From the NCBI GenBank assembly GCA_035249305.1, contig DATFGQ010000097.1, positions 124,001 through 188,000 on the forward strand: a stretch of 64,000 bases of DNA, read 5' to 3'. Of the stretch, positions 17,278 to 26,654 are shown piece by piece. Origin of the DNA: DASUNP01 sp035249305 (GTDB lineage Bacteria; Acidobacteriota; Blastocatellia; UBA7656). The translations under genes were made by a program, and so were the position numbers. Below the pieces are notes generated by a model that saw only the letters and a list, made by a program, of their open reading frames with translations, was not told the origin of the DNA and made no database searches. Each line of letters starts with the position of its first letter. Position 1 is the first letter of the stretch.

Positions 17278-17368
17278 CTTCGGAGTGCGGTGACTTGTCA
17301 CCGCTTTTGAGTTAGGCGAAACGGCGATGGCTAACTCAAAAGCGCCGCGGGGTCTGCGCACTCCGAAG
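17278..17368. repeat. Nested inverted-repeat element between converging genes
   Basis: Outer arms CTTCGGAGTGCG (17278-17289) and CGCACTCCGAAG (17357-17368), inner arms CGCTTTTGAGTTAG (17302-17315) and CTAACTCAAAAGCG (17331-17344), and a left-arm hairpin GCGGTGACTTGTCACCGC (17287-17304). A related hairpin, GCTGCGACAAGTCGCAGC followed by ACTCC, is at 37859-37881. It could act as a bidirectional terminator for the hydrolase and the fused synthase. Confidence 0.85.
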
Positions 17369-17400
17369 AAGGGGCCGTCGCATCGAAGATACCCTCTGGA

Positions 17401-20400
17401 TCAAGCGATCAGGCCGGTCTTCCTCCCGGCGTAAGCAAAAATCTCAAGCGCCATCTGAATCTCTTCCTTCGTGTGCGAGGCCGTCACGCACGTACGCAGC
17501 CGGCTTGAGTTCATAGGCACGGCCGGGTAGAAGACGGGGACTACGTACAGACCCGCTTCGCGGCAAAGGGCCGTCATCTCTATAGCCTTCTCGTCGGCCC
17601 CGCAGGCGATCGGCACGATGGCCGTCTCGCTCTTGAACGTGCGGAAGCCCAGAGCATTGAGACCCTCAAGGTACTGCTTGACTACGCGCCTTAGATGCTC
17701 GACCCGCGACGGCTCGCGCTCCATCACGTCGATGGCGGCGTCGGCCGCGGCGATCTGAGGGGCGGCGAGGGCCGAGCTGAACAGGTACCCGCGCGCGTTG
17801 TGCCTCAAGAAGTTGATCATCTCCTTGCTTCCGGCGACAAAGCCGCCCGTGCTCGCGAGCGCCTTTGAAAGCGTGCCCATCTTCACGTCGATGTCGTCGT
17901 CGTCGAGCGAGAAATGCTCCTGCACGCCGCGGCCGGTTGCGCCGACGACGCCCAGGCTGTGCGCCTCGTCGACCATGAGCCGCGCGCCATATTTTTTGCA
18001 GAGCATCACGACGCAACGCATGTCGGCTATGTCGCCTTCCATGCTGTAGACGGCGTCTACGACTACCAGCTTGTGGGCAGGCCCGGCTTTCAGCAAGCAG
18101 GCTTCGAGCGCGGCCATGTCGTTATGGTTGAAGGTCAAGAACGTCGCGCCCGAGAATCTACAGCCGTCGACTATGCTGGCGTGGTTCCACTCGTCGCCGA
18201 TGACGAAGTCGCCTTGCCGGACCAGCGCCGTTATCGTCGCGACGTTCGTTACGAACCCGCTGCTGTAGACGATCGCGTCTTCGGCCTTCATCAGCGAGGC
18301 GATCTTCGTTTCGAGCGAGTTGTGAAGCTCGGTCGTCCCGGCCAGTATGCGCGCGCCGTGCGTCCCTGTGCCGAACCCTTCGGTCGCGCGGCACGCCGCA
18401 GCGACGACCTCCGGGTGCCTCAACAGCCCCAGGTAAGAGTACGAGCCGAGCATTAGCATCTGCCTGCCGCCCGCCACGATCCAGGATTCGGACTGTTCTG
18501 AGAACGGCGTGTGGAAGAAGTACCTCCCTTGCTTCTGCCAGTTGTCGAACCTGCGCGTCGCCTGACGATAACGCTCCGTCTCGTCGGCGACGGGGATCGG
18601 AGGCTCCGTCGCCTTCCGCGGTTGAACCGACGCGGCGGCGCTCAGGTAAACGGATAGTTCGTTTATAGTCTGGTTTTCATAAAGCGTATCGCCGCTGACC
18701 TGTTTGCCCGTCTTCTCTTCCAGGTCGAGCGCGAGCTTCACCATGCCGAGCGAGTCCAGGCCGAGCGACGTAAGCGGGGCGTCGTAGTCGATTCGATCGA
18801 CATCGAGCTTCAGCTCTTTGCGCAGCACCGTCACGACGCGGTCGTGTATTAACGCCTTCAACTCGGCGTCGGCTTCGACCCGGCTTATGGCTTTTACAAC
18901 CTGCGCAGCGGCCTTGTATGTGCCGTTGCTGAAATAGACTACGTCGAGGTCCCCCTTAAGCAGCCTTGAGCGGCAGGCCGACCTTTGGACCTTGCCGCTC
19001 GTGGTTCGCGGGAAAGAGCCGGGCATCACGAACGTCACCTGATGCAGATTTATCTCGAACTCTTCGACGACCGCCTGGCGCATTCGTGCGACAAGGCTCT
19101 CGACTTCGAGCGACGGCTTGCCCTCGTCGCGCAAGGCTTCTTGCTGCTTGTTCCACCTGTCGACCGTGCGGACAAGCTTACGGTTGGCCTCGACGACGAG
19201 GGCCAAGGATTCTTCTCCGTCGGCCTCGATCGAAAAGGCCGCGCACGCGTTAGGCTTGATGAAATCGACTACGTTCTCGACGCACCTCTCGACATCCTGC
19301 GGGTATATGTTGCGCCCGCGGATTATTATCAGGTCCTTCAGCCGGCCGGTTATAAAAAGCTCTTCGTCCCTGACGAACCCAAGGTCGCCGGTCCTCAAGA
19401 AAGGGCCTTCGGCCGTGTCGGCCAGGTAAGCTTGAAAAGTCTCATTCGTCTCATCGGGTCGCCCCCAGTAACCGCGTGCGACGCTGCGGCCCGACACCCA
19501 TATCTCGCCTATCTCGTCGTCGGCCGCGGCGCGGCGCGTCTCGGGATTTACGATCCTCACGCTCGTATCGAGCCACGCCCTCCCGCAGCCCACTACCTTG
19601 TGAGATGGCGCGTTCGACCCCTGCGCGAGCTCGACGCGGTTATGCGCGAGAGCGTCGCTATCGATCTCGACCACTTCGGGCTGCCGCATGGCCGGGCCGC
19701 CCGATACGTACAGCGTCGCTTCGGCCAGGCCGTAGCAGGGGAAGAATGCCTCGCGCCTGAACCCCTGGCGGCGAAACGCCAGGTAGAAGTAGTCCAGCGT
19801 GCCGGCTCGCACGGGCTCCGAGCCGTTGTAGGCCGTCACGACGCTGCTCAAATCGAGCCCCGCCTTCTCCTCTTCCGTGATGACGCGCGCGCAGTAGTCC
19901 CACCCGAAGTTCGGGCCGCCGACCATCGTGCCTCTGTATTTGGTGATCGCTTCGAGCCACCTCAGAGGCTTCTGGAGGAACGCGCCGGGCAGCATCAGCA
20001 CGCAGGGGAAGCCTACGTAGAGCGCCGTGAGCACGTTGCCTATCAGCCCCATGTCATGAAACAGCGGCAGCCATCCGACGTTGACGCTCTCTTCGGATAA
20101 GCCGAGCCCTTGCTGAAGCGTCAGCGCGTTGGCCGCGAGGTTCTCGTGCGTGACCATCACGCCTTTGGGCATGCCCGTCGAGCCCGAGGTGTATTGCAGG
20201 AACGCGACCGAATCGAGCGCGGGGGCGGGCAGGTCGTCCGTCTCGCCCGCGGGCCTTGTCGTTACGATCTCTGTGGCGATGCAGGTAGCGCCCAACGTCC
20301 TGGGGAAGGCCCTCGTGACGGTCAGAACGATGTCTGATGTCGTCAGTATCAACCGGGGCGTCGAGTCGTTGAAGATCGCCTTCAAACGGTCGACGGATCG

Positions 20401-20745
20401 GTTCTTGCGCGGGGTCGTGGCGGGGACGGCGATCATCCCCGCGTAGAGGCAGGCGACGAACGCCGTTATGAACTCAAGGCCGGAAGGGTAGAGCAGCAGA
20501 GCCCTGTCGCCCGGCTTCGCATGCGCCAGCAGCACACGCGCCATCCCCCTGGCCCGCTGTTCGAGCTGCTCGAAGGTCAACGAATCGGCGGCCCCCTCTT
20601 CCCGCAAGAAAGTGTAGGCGGCGACGGTGGGGATCGCTTTCGCGTGATGTCGCAGGCGGTCGATTATGGAGAGGTCATCGAATGACGTCTGGGGGTAGTT
20701 CACTGTTTGGATTCCTCTTTGATTTGTTTCATATGCTCTTTCCAT
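17401..20745 (-). CDS. Fused fatty acyl-AMP ligase / acyl carrier protein / alpha-oxoamine synthase
   Basis: 1114 residues. Residues ~25-590 are an adenylate-forming FAAL-type ligase (P-loop YTSGSTGMPKGVMVTHENL, LRTGDLGFVRDEELFITGR, GRNIYPQDVE). Residues ~635-710 are a carrier domain with phosphopantetheine serine Ser665 in GLDSLGMVKLALDLEEKTG. Residues ~745-1105 are a PLP-dependent alpha-oxoamine synthase of the KAPA synthase/serine palmitoyltransferase family (TGTHGARILAGTTELHN, VDEAHSLGVVGATGRG, Schiff-base lysine Lys961 in MGTLSKALASTGGF). Inferred reaction: a fatty acid is activated as acyl-AMP, loaded on the carrier, then condensed with an amino acid with loss of CO2 to give a 3-oxo long-chain base or aminoketone. 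This could start a sphingolipid-, sulfonolipid- or prodiginine-like product. No reductase or second acyltransferase is next to it. Confidence 0.9.
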   Translation of the reverse strand: MERAYETNQRGIQTVNYPQTSFDDLSIIDRLRHHAKAIPTVAAYTFLREEGAADSLTFEQLEQRARGMARVLLAHAKPGDRALLLYPSGLEFITAFVACLYAGMIAVPATTPRKNRSVDRLKAIFNDSTPRLILTTSDIVLTVTRAFPRTLGATCIATEIVTTRPAGETDDLPAPALDSVAFLQYTSGSTGMPKGVMVTHENLAANALTLQQGLGLSEESVNVGWLPLFHDMGLIGNVLTALYVGFPCVLMLPGAFLQKPLRWLEAITKYRGTMVGGPNFGWDYCARVITEEEKAGLDLSSVVTAYNGSEPVRAGTLDYFYLAFRRQGFRREAFFPCYGLAEATLYVSGGPAMRQPEVVEIDSDALAHNRVELAQGSNAPSHKVVGCGRAWLDTSVRIVNPETRRAAADDEIGEIWVSGRSVARGYWGRPDETNETFQAYLADTAEGPFLRTGDLGFVRDEELFITGRLKDLIIIRGRNIYPQDVERCVENVVDFIKPNACAAFSIEADGEESLALVVEANRKLVRTVDRWNKQQEALRDEGKPSLEVESLVARMRQAVVEEFEINLHQVTFVMPGSFPRTTSGKVQRSACRSRLLKGDLDVVYFSNGTYKAAAQVVKAISRVEADAELKALIHDRVVTVLRKELKLDVDRIDYDAPLTSLGLDSLGMVKLALDLEEKTGKQVSGDTLYENQTINELSVYLSAAASVQPRKATEPPIPVADETERYRQATRRFDNWQKQGRYFFHTPFSEQSESWIVAGGRQMLMLGSYSYLGLLRHPEVVAAACRATEGFGTGTHGARILAGTTELHNSLETKIASLMKAEDAIVYSSGFVTNVATITALVRQGDFVIGDEWNHASIVDGCRFSGATFLTFNHNDMAALEACLLKAGPAHKLVVVDAVYSMEGDIADMRCVVMLCKKYGARLMVDEAHSLGVVGATGRGVQEHFSLDDDDIDVKMGTLSKALASTGGFVAGSKEMINFLRHNARGYLFSSALAAPQIAAADAAIDVMEREPSRVEHLRRVVKQYLEGLNALGFRTFKSETAIVPIACGADEKAIEMTALCREAGLYVVPVFYPAVPMNSSRLRTCVTASHTKEEIQMALEIFAYAGRKTGLIA

Positions 20746-20845
20746 AGCTATACCTCGTCACTCATGACCGAATGTCATTCTTAGAAAAAAATTACAGGGC
20801 TCTTCCGGCCGGCGGTGTGTTTAAGACGGGTTAATGAGGTAATAG

Positions 20846-20979
20846 GTAGGGGCGGGGCTTGTCCCCGCCCGGATCGCGCGTTAGCGCGATGACAGAATAT
20901 TAAGCAAGCCTAGTCCGTGGTAAGGAAGAGCCATCATTGGCCTGCGGCCAATCCGGGCAGCCACAAGGGCTGCCCCTAC
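20846..20979. repeat. GTAGGGGC-ended inverted-repeat element, copy 2
   Basis: 134 bp from GTAGGGGCGGGGC to GGCTGCCCCTAC. Left hairpin GGGGCGGGGCTTGTCCCCGCCC, then a GGATCGCGCG core with an insertion of other sequence, then GGCCTGCGGCC and the right arm. In this copy the two arms are not matched (left GGCGGGGC type, right GGGCTGCC type), so it looks like a recombinant or decayed member of the family at 13235 and 43859. Confidence 0.85.
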
Positions 20980-21025
20980 AGTGATCTGTGAAGTTTCGCT
21001 GAGTCGGCAGCTAATCTTTAGGGTC

Positions 21026-21196
21026 CTACTCGGCCCGGCCTTCTTCTTTCTCCTTCTCTTGTTCTACCTCGGGCGGGTAGGGCGGCTCTATGCCGAGCGT
21101 CCAGGCGGGCGGGTCTGATGCAGGAAAGCTCTCTTTGATCGCCTCGTCTATCTCCGCTTCGGTCGGGCGTTCTTCTTGATTATCTGGATTGATCAT
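21026..21196 (-). CDS. Small acidic protein with ESFPASDPPAW motif
   Basis: 56 residues from the ATG at 21196 (MINPDNQEERPTEAEIDEAI), preceded by AGGGG; the longer frame to 21271 would overlap the upstream gene. It carries ESFPASDPPAWTLG, a short motif I recognise from many tiny uncharacterised bacterial proteins, and an acidic, Glu-rich tail. No known function, no membrane segment. It starts 4 bp after the stop of the DUF5996 gene, so the two are surely cotranscribed. Confidence 0.75.
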   Translation of the reverse strand: MINPDNQEERPTEAEIDEAIKESFPASDPPAWTLGIEPPYPPEVEQEKEKEEGRAE

Positions 21197-21200
21197 GTCA

Positions 21201-22145
21201 TTACCCCTGGTGGCCGTCTGCGCGCTCCAACTCCCGGCGGTCCCATTGCGCGAGATTCGCTCCCGCTTCATAAGTGCTTTCGAGAAACTCCATCAACGCG
21301 TCGTCAGGAGAATTGGAGTTTCGCACGTCGTCATAAAGCAATATGAATTCTTTCATTGCTGTGCTGTAGAAAGCGCGGCCCGGCCTGACGGGCTCTTCGC
21401 CGAGTCCCGCCGGCTCCGGGGCCGTGTACGAATAGAAGGCCGGCGCGTTTACAGTGCCGTCGGCGCGGTCGCGCTCGACCGGCCCCGACGCGCGTATGCC
21501 GGGCCAGAAACCGTGACTGATGACCTCGTGCGAGTAGGCTTCGCGCGTGATCCTGTCCGCGCCCTCGCGCTCGGGCGCGCGGCGGCCCGAAAAGCGCGTC
21601 ACGGCCATGTCGAAGCTGCCCCAGAAAAAATGGACGGGGCTGCACTTGCCTATGAAGCGCGAGCGAAACTCTGTGAAGACCCGCTCCGTCTGCACGAGTA
21701 TGCGCCAGAGGCGGTTGGCGTATTCCGGATCATAAGAGGCGTTCTTGTGATCCTGCTCGAACGGCACGGGGTCTTCTACTTCGACGGGCACGGGCCATAT
21801 CTTCACCTCTATGGCGAGCGCGCGGAGCCTGTCGATTACCTCTTGGTGGAAATCGGCTACCGAGCGCGGGGCGAGCGTGAGGGTCTCCGTGGCCCCGTCG
21901 TCGCGTTTGATTAAAAGCAGGTGGTCTATGAAGTCGAAGTCGATCTCGAAGGCGCTGCCTTTGTAAGGCATGGGCGAGGTCGTGAGCCCGCGCGCCGTCA
22001 CGTAGAGCGGCACGTTCCACCAGTGGTTGACCAGCGGCGTCTGCGCCAGGCGAATTTTGCCTACGACCTGCGTCCACATATGAAGCGTCGCGTAGGTGTC
22101 TTGCCACTCTTCTAAAGGTAAGGCCGGCCATAAATCGTTTTTCAT
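21201..22145 (-). CDS. DUF5996-family protein
   Basis: 314 residues. It starts WPALPLEEWQDTYATLHMWT, with later NHWWNVPLYVTARGLTTSPM, FDFIDHLLLI, SPVHFFWGSFDMAVTRFSGR and a C-terminal FILLYDDVRNSNSPDDALME, the layout I associate with DUF5996. It is cytoplasmic with no signal peptide, and the function is not established. It is the middle of a minus-strand run pirin (22160-22858), DUF5996, ESFPASDPP peptide with gaps of 14 and 4 bp. The tight spacing suggests a common stress or redox role, but that is inference. Confidence 0.82.
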   Translation of the reverse strand: MKNDLWPALPLEEWQDTYATLHMWTQVVGKIRLAQTPLVNHWWNVPLYVTARGLTTSPMPYKGSAFEIDFDFIDHLLLIKRDDGATETLTLAPRSVADFHQEVIDRLRALAIEVKIWPVPVEVEDPVPFEQDHKNASYDPEYANRLWRILVQTERVFTEFRSRFIGKCSPVHFFWGSFDMAVTRFSGRRAPEREGADRITREAYSHEVISHGFWPGIRASGPVERDRADGTVNAPAFYSYTAPEPAGLGEEPVRPGRAFYSTAMKEFILLYDDVRNSNSPDDALMEFLESTYEAGANLAQWDRRELERADGHQG

Positions 22146-22159
22146 CGATAAGATCTCCG

Positions 22160-22858
<699 letters not shown>

Positions 22859-23019
22859 TTATTAGACCCCTGTCCTTTAGTTGTCTCCTTCGAGTTTACG
22901 GATTGAGAGTAGATACAAGCGCCAGCCGGTATTCAGAGATGTCCACGCAAGATATAAAGTATAGCGTCGGCCCTCAGGCAGGGAAAGGCCGTCCTCATAT
23001 TAACCGAAGTGCGCGCATG

Positions 23020-23140
23020 AATCGCCGCGTAGCGGCGCGATGATTTAGGCTGCTCGCCGCGTAGCGGCGCGTTGAACGCTAGGATCAACCTCCGCTACGC
23101 GGCGATCAACGCTAAAATTATACGGCCGCTACGTGGCGGC
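23020..23140. repeat. Cluster of four CGCCGCGTAGCGGCG hairpins
   Basis: Two direct copies of the palindrome CGCCGCGTAGCGGCG (23023-23037 and 23055-23069) and two shorter variants in the other orientation (23092-23104 and about 23124-23140). Between them are GTTGAACGCTAGGATCAAC and GATCAACGCTAAAATTATA. They fill most of the 313-bp gap 22859-23171; no coding signal is present. A REP-like or structured-RNA cluster distinct from the other families here. Confidence 0.85.
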
Positions 23141-23171
23141 AATGCCGAATGATCGTTTCGCTTCCCGGCGT

Positions 23172-23792
23172 TTAGGGCTTCGATAAGGGCTGTTGTTCGG
23201 CCCTCTCAGGCGGCTTCTGTCGTTTGGAGCTGCGGTCGCGGTAATAGTCCGAAACGTAATCCTTCATCCCGAATTCGAGCCAGCTCATCCCGTGGCGTTT
23301 GGCTTCCGTTATCGCCTGGTCGGCCGTCCACTCGTCGTTCGAGATGCGATAAAGCGCGACTATGGTCCCTGTCCTGTCGGAGCCGCGCTTGCAGTGGATA
23401 AAGACGGGCCAGTTCTGTTCGTCGTTTAAGATCGCCATCACGCGCGCGACCTGTTCGTGAGTGGGCCGGCTCAGCCCCGGCATGGTGATGTTGAAGAACG
23501 TCAGCCCCGCTGCTCTCGCTTCCGCCTCTTCGGCGCGCGTGATCTCGTCGGGCCCGCGCAGGTTGACTATGGTCTTTATCCCCAGATCGGCCAGCTTCTT
23601 CAGGCCGCCGGTCTTCGGCTGCCCGCCGCGATAAAGCCTTTCGCTTACCTTGTGGAAATTGGGCAGCTCGGCGTAGCGCGGCGCTTGTTGGGCGAGGCAC
23701 GCCGAAGCAAAGATCAGCGTCACGAGGGCTGACGTGATCGTGTGGTTTATCTGTCGTCTAAAAGTCAAACCATTGATTTGGCCTGCGCGCAT
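23172..23792 (-). CDS. Secreted dual-specificity/tyrosine phosphatase-like protein
   Basis: 206 residues from the ATG at 23792, which has AAGGAG six bases upstream; the frame continues to 23813 without a ribosome site. The N-terminus is a signal peptide (NHTITSALVTLIFASACLAQ). The phosphatase loop CX5R is in FIHCKRGSDRTGTIVALYR, preceded by the general-acid region TFFNITMPGLSRP and by YRGGQPKTGGLKKLADLGIK, typical of bacterial DSP-like/PTP-SAK phosphatases. Likely a periplasmic phosphatase on phosphoprotein, phosphoinositide or small-molecule substrates; which is unknown. It stands alone between two repeat clusters. Confidence 0.9.
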   Translation of the reverse strand: MRAGQINGLTFRRQINHTITSALVTLIFASACLAQQAPRYAELPNFHKVSERLYRGGQPKTGGLKKLADLGIKTIVNLRGPDEITRAEEAEARAAGLTFFNITMPGLSRPTHEQVARVMAILNDEQNWPVFIHCKRGSDRTGTIVALYRISNDEWTADQAITEAKRHGMSWLEFGMKDYVSDYYRDRSSKRQKPPERAEQQPLSKP

Positions 23793-23960
23793 AAGGCTCC
23801 TTCCCGCTTTCAATGCTCCCGTGATTCGTTCTGACTAACCGTGTTTGTTCTGATTATATCCCAACGCCCGAGGTTGCCGTACAAAAATGTCTTATGAATT
23901 TATTGCGCTCTGTGTCTCGGCGACCCCTCGATGCGAATAAGGTAGTGAACCGCCTAACCC

Positions 23961-24155
23961 TAGAGCGTGATTGAAAAGTCCCCGAAGGGACACATAAAAA
24001 AGCCAGGGGCATCGCCCCTGGGAAAGCGTGTTATTTAATACAAGCCCTGAAAGGGCGATACATCTTTATCGCGCCCTTTCAGGGCTTCGTCTCGTATGAT
24101 GGATGACCCGGCGCGTTGCGCCGGGCTATTGAATCACGCCCTTTCAGGGCTTTTA
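23961..24155. repeat. Composite palindrome cassette, copy C (inverted, short)
   Basis: Modules shared with copies A and B but with part of the series in reverse: AGTCCCCGAAGGGAC, CCAGGGGCATCGCCCCTGG, GCCCTGAAAGGGCGATA with its inverted partner TATCGCGCCCTTTCAGGGC, CCCGGCGCGTTGCGCCGGG, CTATTGAAT and GCCCTTTCAGGGC (24138-24150). Several left-end modules are missing. It lies between the phosphatase start and the SDR stop; no ORF is supported. Confidence 0.88.
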
Positions 24156-24167
24156 CTCCCACCCCCT

Positions 24168-25193
24168 CTAAGCGATCTGGTTATTCTCCTGCGCGGCCCT
24201 GTCGCTCAGCGCCGTCAGCCACGAAGGGGAGAGACTCGACTCGCTCTCTTTCCCTTTAGCGCGCGCCGTGCCTATGCCGCCGGGCTCGGGCAGCAGCGAG
24301 TTGACTACGCCAAGAAGGTCCGCCGTCAAGCCGGGGAATACTCCGTGAAACAGCGCGGCGAGCTTCGCTTGAATCGTGAGCACCACTTCGGCGTCGCCGC
24401 GCCTGGTGGCCGCGATGATCTGCCGCGCCGCGCGGCCGGCCGCGATCGAGGTGACCGGCAGCGAATCGCTTATCGAAAACCATGCGTACTCGGCGCGGTG
24501 CTGGCCTTTGAAGGTCGCGTTGCGCGGGCTGCCCGTCCGCATCAGTCCGGGGCAGACGGTCGTAACCAATACTCCGTCTTTCATCAGCTCCGCGCGCAGC
24601 CCTTCCGAAAAACCTACGAGCGCGAACTTGCTCGCAGAGTACGGCAGCAGGTGCGGGACGCTTATCTTTCCGCCGATCGAAGATATGTTGACGATCCGGC
24701 CTTCGCCCCGCTGTCGCATCTCGGGCAGCACCGCGAGCACGGTGTAGAGCGGCGCCCAGAAGTGCGTCTTCATAGCCTCCTGGTAATCGTCTACGGTCAT
24801 GACCTCCATCGGGCCGACCTCTATGACGCCCGCGTTGTTGACGAGCAGATCGATCTGGCCGTAATGATCGCGCACCGCGCCGACCATCTCTTCTACCATC
24901 GCGCGGTCAGTCACGTCGCAAGGCGCGGCCATCACCTCGGCCCCGCGCGCTTCGAGGTCGTCGCGAGCCCGCTCCAGGTCTTCCGCGTCGCGCGCGCAGA
25001 TGGCCAACCGCGCGCCTTCGCGCGCAAGCTCGCGCGCGAGCACAAGCCCCAGGCCCCGCGACCCGCCCGTGATCAGCGCCACGCGCCCGCGCAAGTCGTA
25101 ATGTCTTGCGCGCCTCAAGAGCGCGCGGGCCGCAATGAGCGCCGCGGCGCTGCCTGCCGCGCATAGAATCGCTTTCGTGCTTCCTTTATTCAT
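24168..25193 (-). CDS. Membrane-anchored short-chain dehydrogenase/reductase
   Basis: 341 residues. A hydrophobic N-terminus (AILCAAGSAAALIAARALL) probably anchors it. The Rossmann domain has VALITGGSRGLGLVLARELA (TGxxxGxG), LVNNAGVIEVGPME (NNAG) and the catalytic YSASKFALVGFSE (YxxxK), preceded by IVNISSIGGKISV (Ser). About 80 C-terminal residues beyond the usual SDR end are partly hydrophobic (AALFHGVFPGLTADLLGVVN). An NAD(P)-dependent oxidoreductase of unknown substrate, similar in layout to the DltE/17-beta-HSD-like group. It is followed 10 bp after exonuclease III on the same strand, so the two may be cotranscribed. Confidence 0.9.
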   Translation of the reverse strand: MNKGSTKAILCAAGSAAALIAARALLRRARHYDLRGRVALITGGSRGLGLVLARELAREGARLAICARDAEDLERARDDLEARGAEVMAAPCDVTDRAMVEEMVGAVRDHYGQIDLLVNNAGVIEVGPMEVMTVDDYQEAMKTHFWAPLYTVLAVLPEMRQRGEGRIVNISSIGGKISVPHLLPYSASKFALVGFSEGLRAELMKDGVLVTTVCPGLMRTGSPRNATFKGQHRAEYAWFSISDSLPVTSIAAGRAARQIIAATRRGDAEVVLTIQAKLAALFHGVFPGLTADLLGVVNSLLPEPGGIGTARAKGKESESSLSPSWLTALSDRAAQENNQIA

Positions 25194-25203
25194 GACTTCA
25201 CCC

Positions 25204-25974
25204 TTACAGCTTGAACTCCGCGACGACGGGCGCGTGGTCCGACGGGCGCTCCCAGCCGCGCGGCTCCCTGTCTATCCATGCGGCAGTAGACCGGGCGGCG
25301 AGCTTCTTCGACGCCCAGATGTGGTCTATGCGCAATCCAAGGTTGCGGCGGAACGCGCCCTGGCGATAGTCCCACCACGAGAACTCTTTCTCATTCTGAT
25401 TGTGCGCGCGGAAACAGTCGGTAAAGCCCCACTCGTTGACATGCATGAGGGCCGCGCGCTCCGGCTTGCTGAAGAGTATTCGCCCCTCCCAGAGCTTCGG
25501 GTTATGAACGTCGCGGTCTTCCGGCGCTACGTTGAAATCGCCGCACAGCAGGACCTTCTCGTCCGCGTCGTATTGCGAATCGAAATAAGCCCTGAGCCTC
25601 TTCATCCATTCGAGCTTGAAGTAGTACTTGTCCGAGCCCACGAACCCGCCGTTGGGCATGTAGACGTTGACTACCCGCACTCGGTCGGCGGTGGCCGAGA
25701 TTACACGCGCCTGCGCCCCCGGCGCGTCGTCGGGCATCCCGCGCGTGACGCGGCTCAGCTCTACGCGCGAGAGGATGGCCACGCCGTTGTAGGTCGGTTG
25801 TCCGAAGCTCTCCGAGCGGTAGCCTGCCTCGGCGAAGGCCGCGGCGGGGAATCTTTCGTCAACGCATTTCGTCTCTTGAAGACAGAGCAGCTCGGGTTGC
25901 TCGCTCTCTAGCCACCTGAGGACGAGCGGCAGCCGGGCCAGCACCGAGTTGACATTCCACGTTGCCAGTTTCAT
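25204..25974 (-). CDS. xth: Exodeoxyribonuclease III
   Basis: 256 residues, full-length ExoIII/XthA of the endonuclease/exonuclease/phosphatase fold. Key residues are visible: Asn in ATWNVNSVLARL, metal-binding Glu in LLCLQETKC, Tyr/Asn in VRVVNVYMPNGG, Asp/Asn in LLCGDFNVAPED, GFTDCFR, and the C-terminal RIDHIWAS and PSDHAPVVAEF (catalytic Asp-His). It acts at abasic sites and 3' blocked ends in base-excision repair. No operon partner in repair is nearby; an SDR gene follows 10 bp later on the same strand. Confidence 0.95.
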   Translation of the reverse strand: MKLATWNVNSVLARLPLVLRWLESEQPELLCLQETKCVDERFPAAAFAEAGYRSESFGQPTYNGVAILSRVELSRVTRGMPDDAPGAQARVISATADRVRVVNVYMPNGGFVGSDKYYFKLEWMKRLRAYFDSQYDADEKVLLCGDFNVAPEDRDVHNPKLWEGRILFSKPERAALMHVNEWGFTDCFRAHNQNEKEFSWWDYRQGAFRRNLGLRIDHIWASKKLAARSTAAWIDREPRGWERPSDHAPVVAEFKL

Positions 25975-26005
25975 AACCCGCTATCTTACCAGCTTCCGAA
26001 ATAGA

Positions 26006-26074
26006 AGCCACAGAGACACAGAGGCGCAGAGATTCATTATTCTTTTTTCTCTGTGCCTCTGTGTCTCTGTGGCT
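26006..26074. repeat. CCACAGAGACACAGAG inverted-repeat element
   Basis: AGCCACAGAGACACAGAGGC (26006-26025) opposite its inverted copy ending CTGTGTCTCTGTGGCT (26074), with an AT-rich middle containing TTCTTTTTTCTC. A long near-perfect stem-loop between two minus-strand genes. This type of element turns up in several soil phyla; its mobility is unproven. Confidence 0.9.
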
Positions 26075-26094
26075 AGATAGATTCACGGTCTGAT

Positions 26095-26250
26095 TCAAAG
26101 TCGCCCGGTCAGCCACAGGATTATCACGATCAGCAGTATCAGCCCGAGCAGCCCGCTGGGGTAGTAGCCCCACCCTCTGCTGTAAGGCCATCGAGGCACA
26201 GAGCCGAGCAGCAACAGTATCAGCAGAATGATTATTATTGTCGTTAACAT
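26095..26250 (-). CDS. DUF3309-type small hydrophobic protein
   Basis: 51 residues: LTTIIIILLILLLLGSVPRW then YSRGWGYYPSGLLGLILLIV, two hydrophobic segments around a short polar loop with the conserved PxWPYSxxWGYxPSG pattern of DUF3309. A small membrane protein of unknown role. The ATG at 26250 is spaced 5 bases from AGGAGG; earlier in-frame starts put the Shine-Dalgarno inside the gene. Confidence 0.87.
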   Translation of the reverse strand: MLTTIIIILLILLLLGSVPRWPYSRGWGYYPSGLLGLILLIVIILWLTGRL

Positions 26251-26654
26251 CATCCCCTCCTGTCGGAGAATCGCCACGCCATTAACTCAGGCGATTGTTT
26301 CAGCAACGCGCGTGCCAGCTAGGCGCGAGAGATTTGGCGCAGGGCTGAGTGCTTACAAGACACCGCTGCACGGTAAAGGGACATTGTTGCTGGTAATTTT
26401 TTCTCAACCTGCAAGATCGCCCCGGCCGCCTCATGCGCCGGTGCCCACTCGGGCGAGAGCGCGCGCGATGAAAATCTCTTTATCCTTACATAGTTTGATC
26501 TACTCGCCGCGGCGACTTGAGCGTCGCGCACGTCATGACCTGCGAATTTAAGCGGGCTGTTCGGGCTGGCACTCATATTGCTTTTATGAGACTTGATCGA
26601 GGGTGTTGACAATCTCAGTGTGGGTTTTGAGCGAAAAAAATGAAGGAGCGTGAT
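26251..26654. other. 404-bp divergent intergenic region
   Basis: No supported ORF. It holds the DUF3309 promoter side on the left and a clear sigma-54 site at 26567-26582 on the right. GC-rich inverted words (CGCCGCGGCG, GCGTCGCGC) around 26512-26530 could be activator contacts but are not convincing. Confidence 0.6.
26567..26582 (+). promoter_or_regulatory. Sigma-54 promoter (-24/-12)
   Basis: TGGCAC (26567-26572), five bases, TTGCT (26578-26582), with GG and GC separated by exactly 10 bp as required. It lies about 73 bp upstream of the ATG at 26655, on the same strand as four small membrane-protein genes. Established knowledge: such promoters need an enhancer-binding AAA+ activator; none is encoded in this window. 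Confidence 0.7.
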
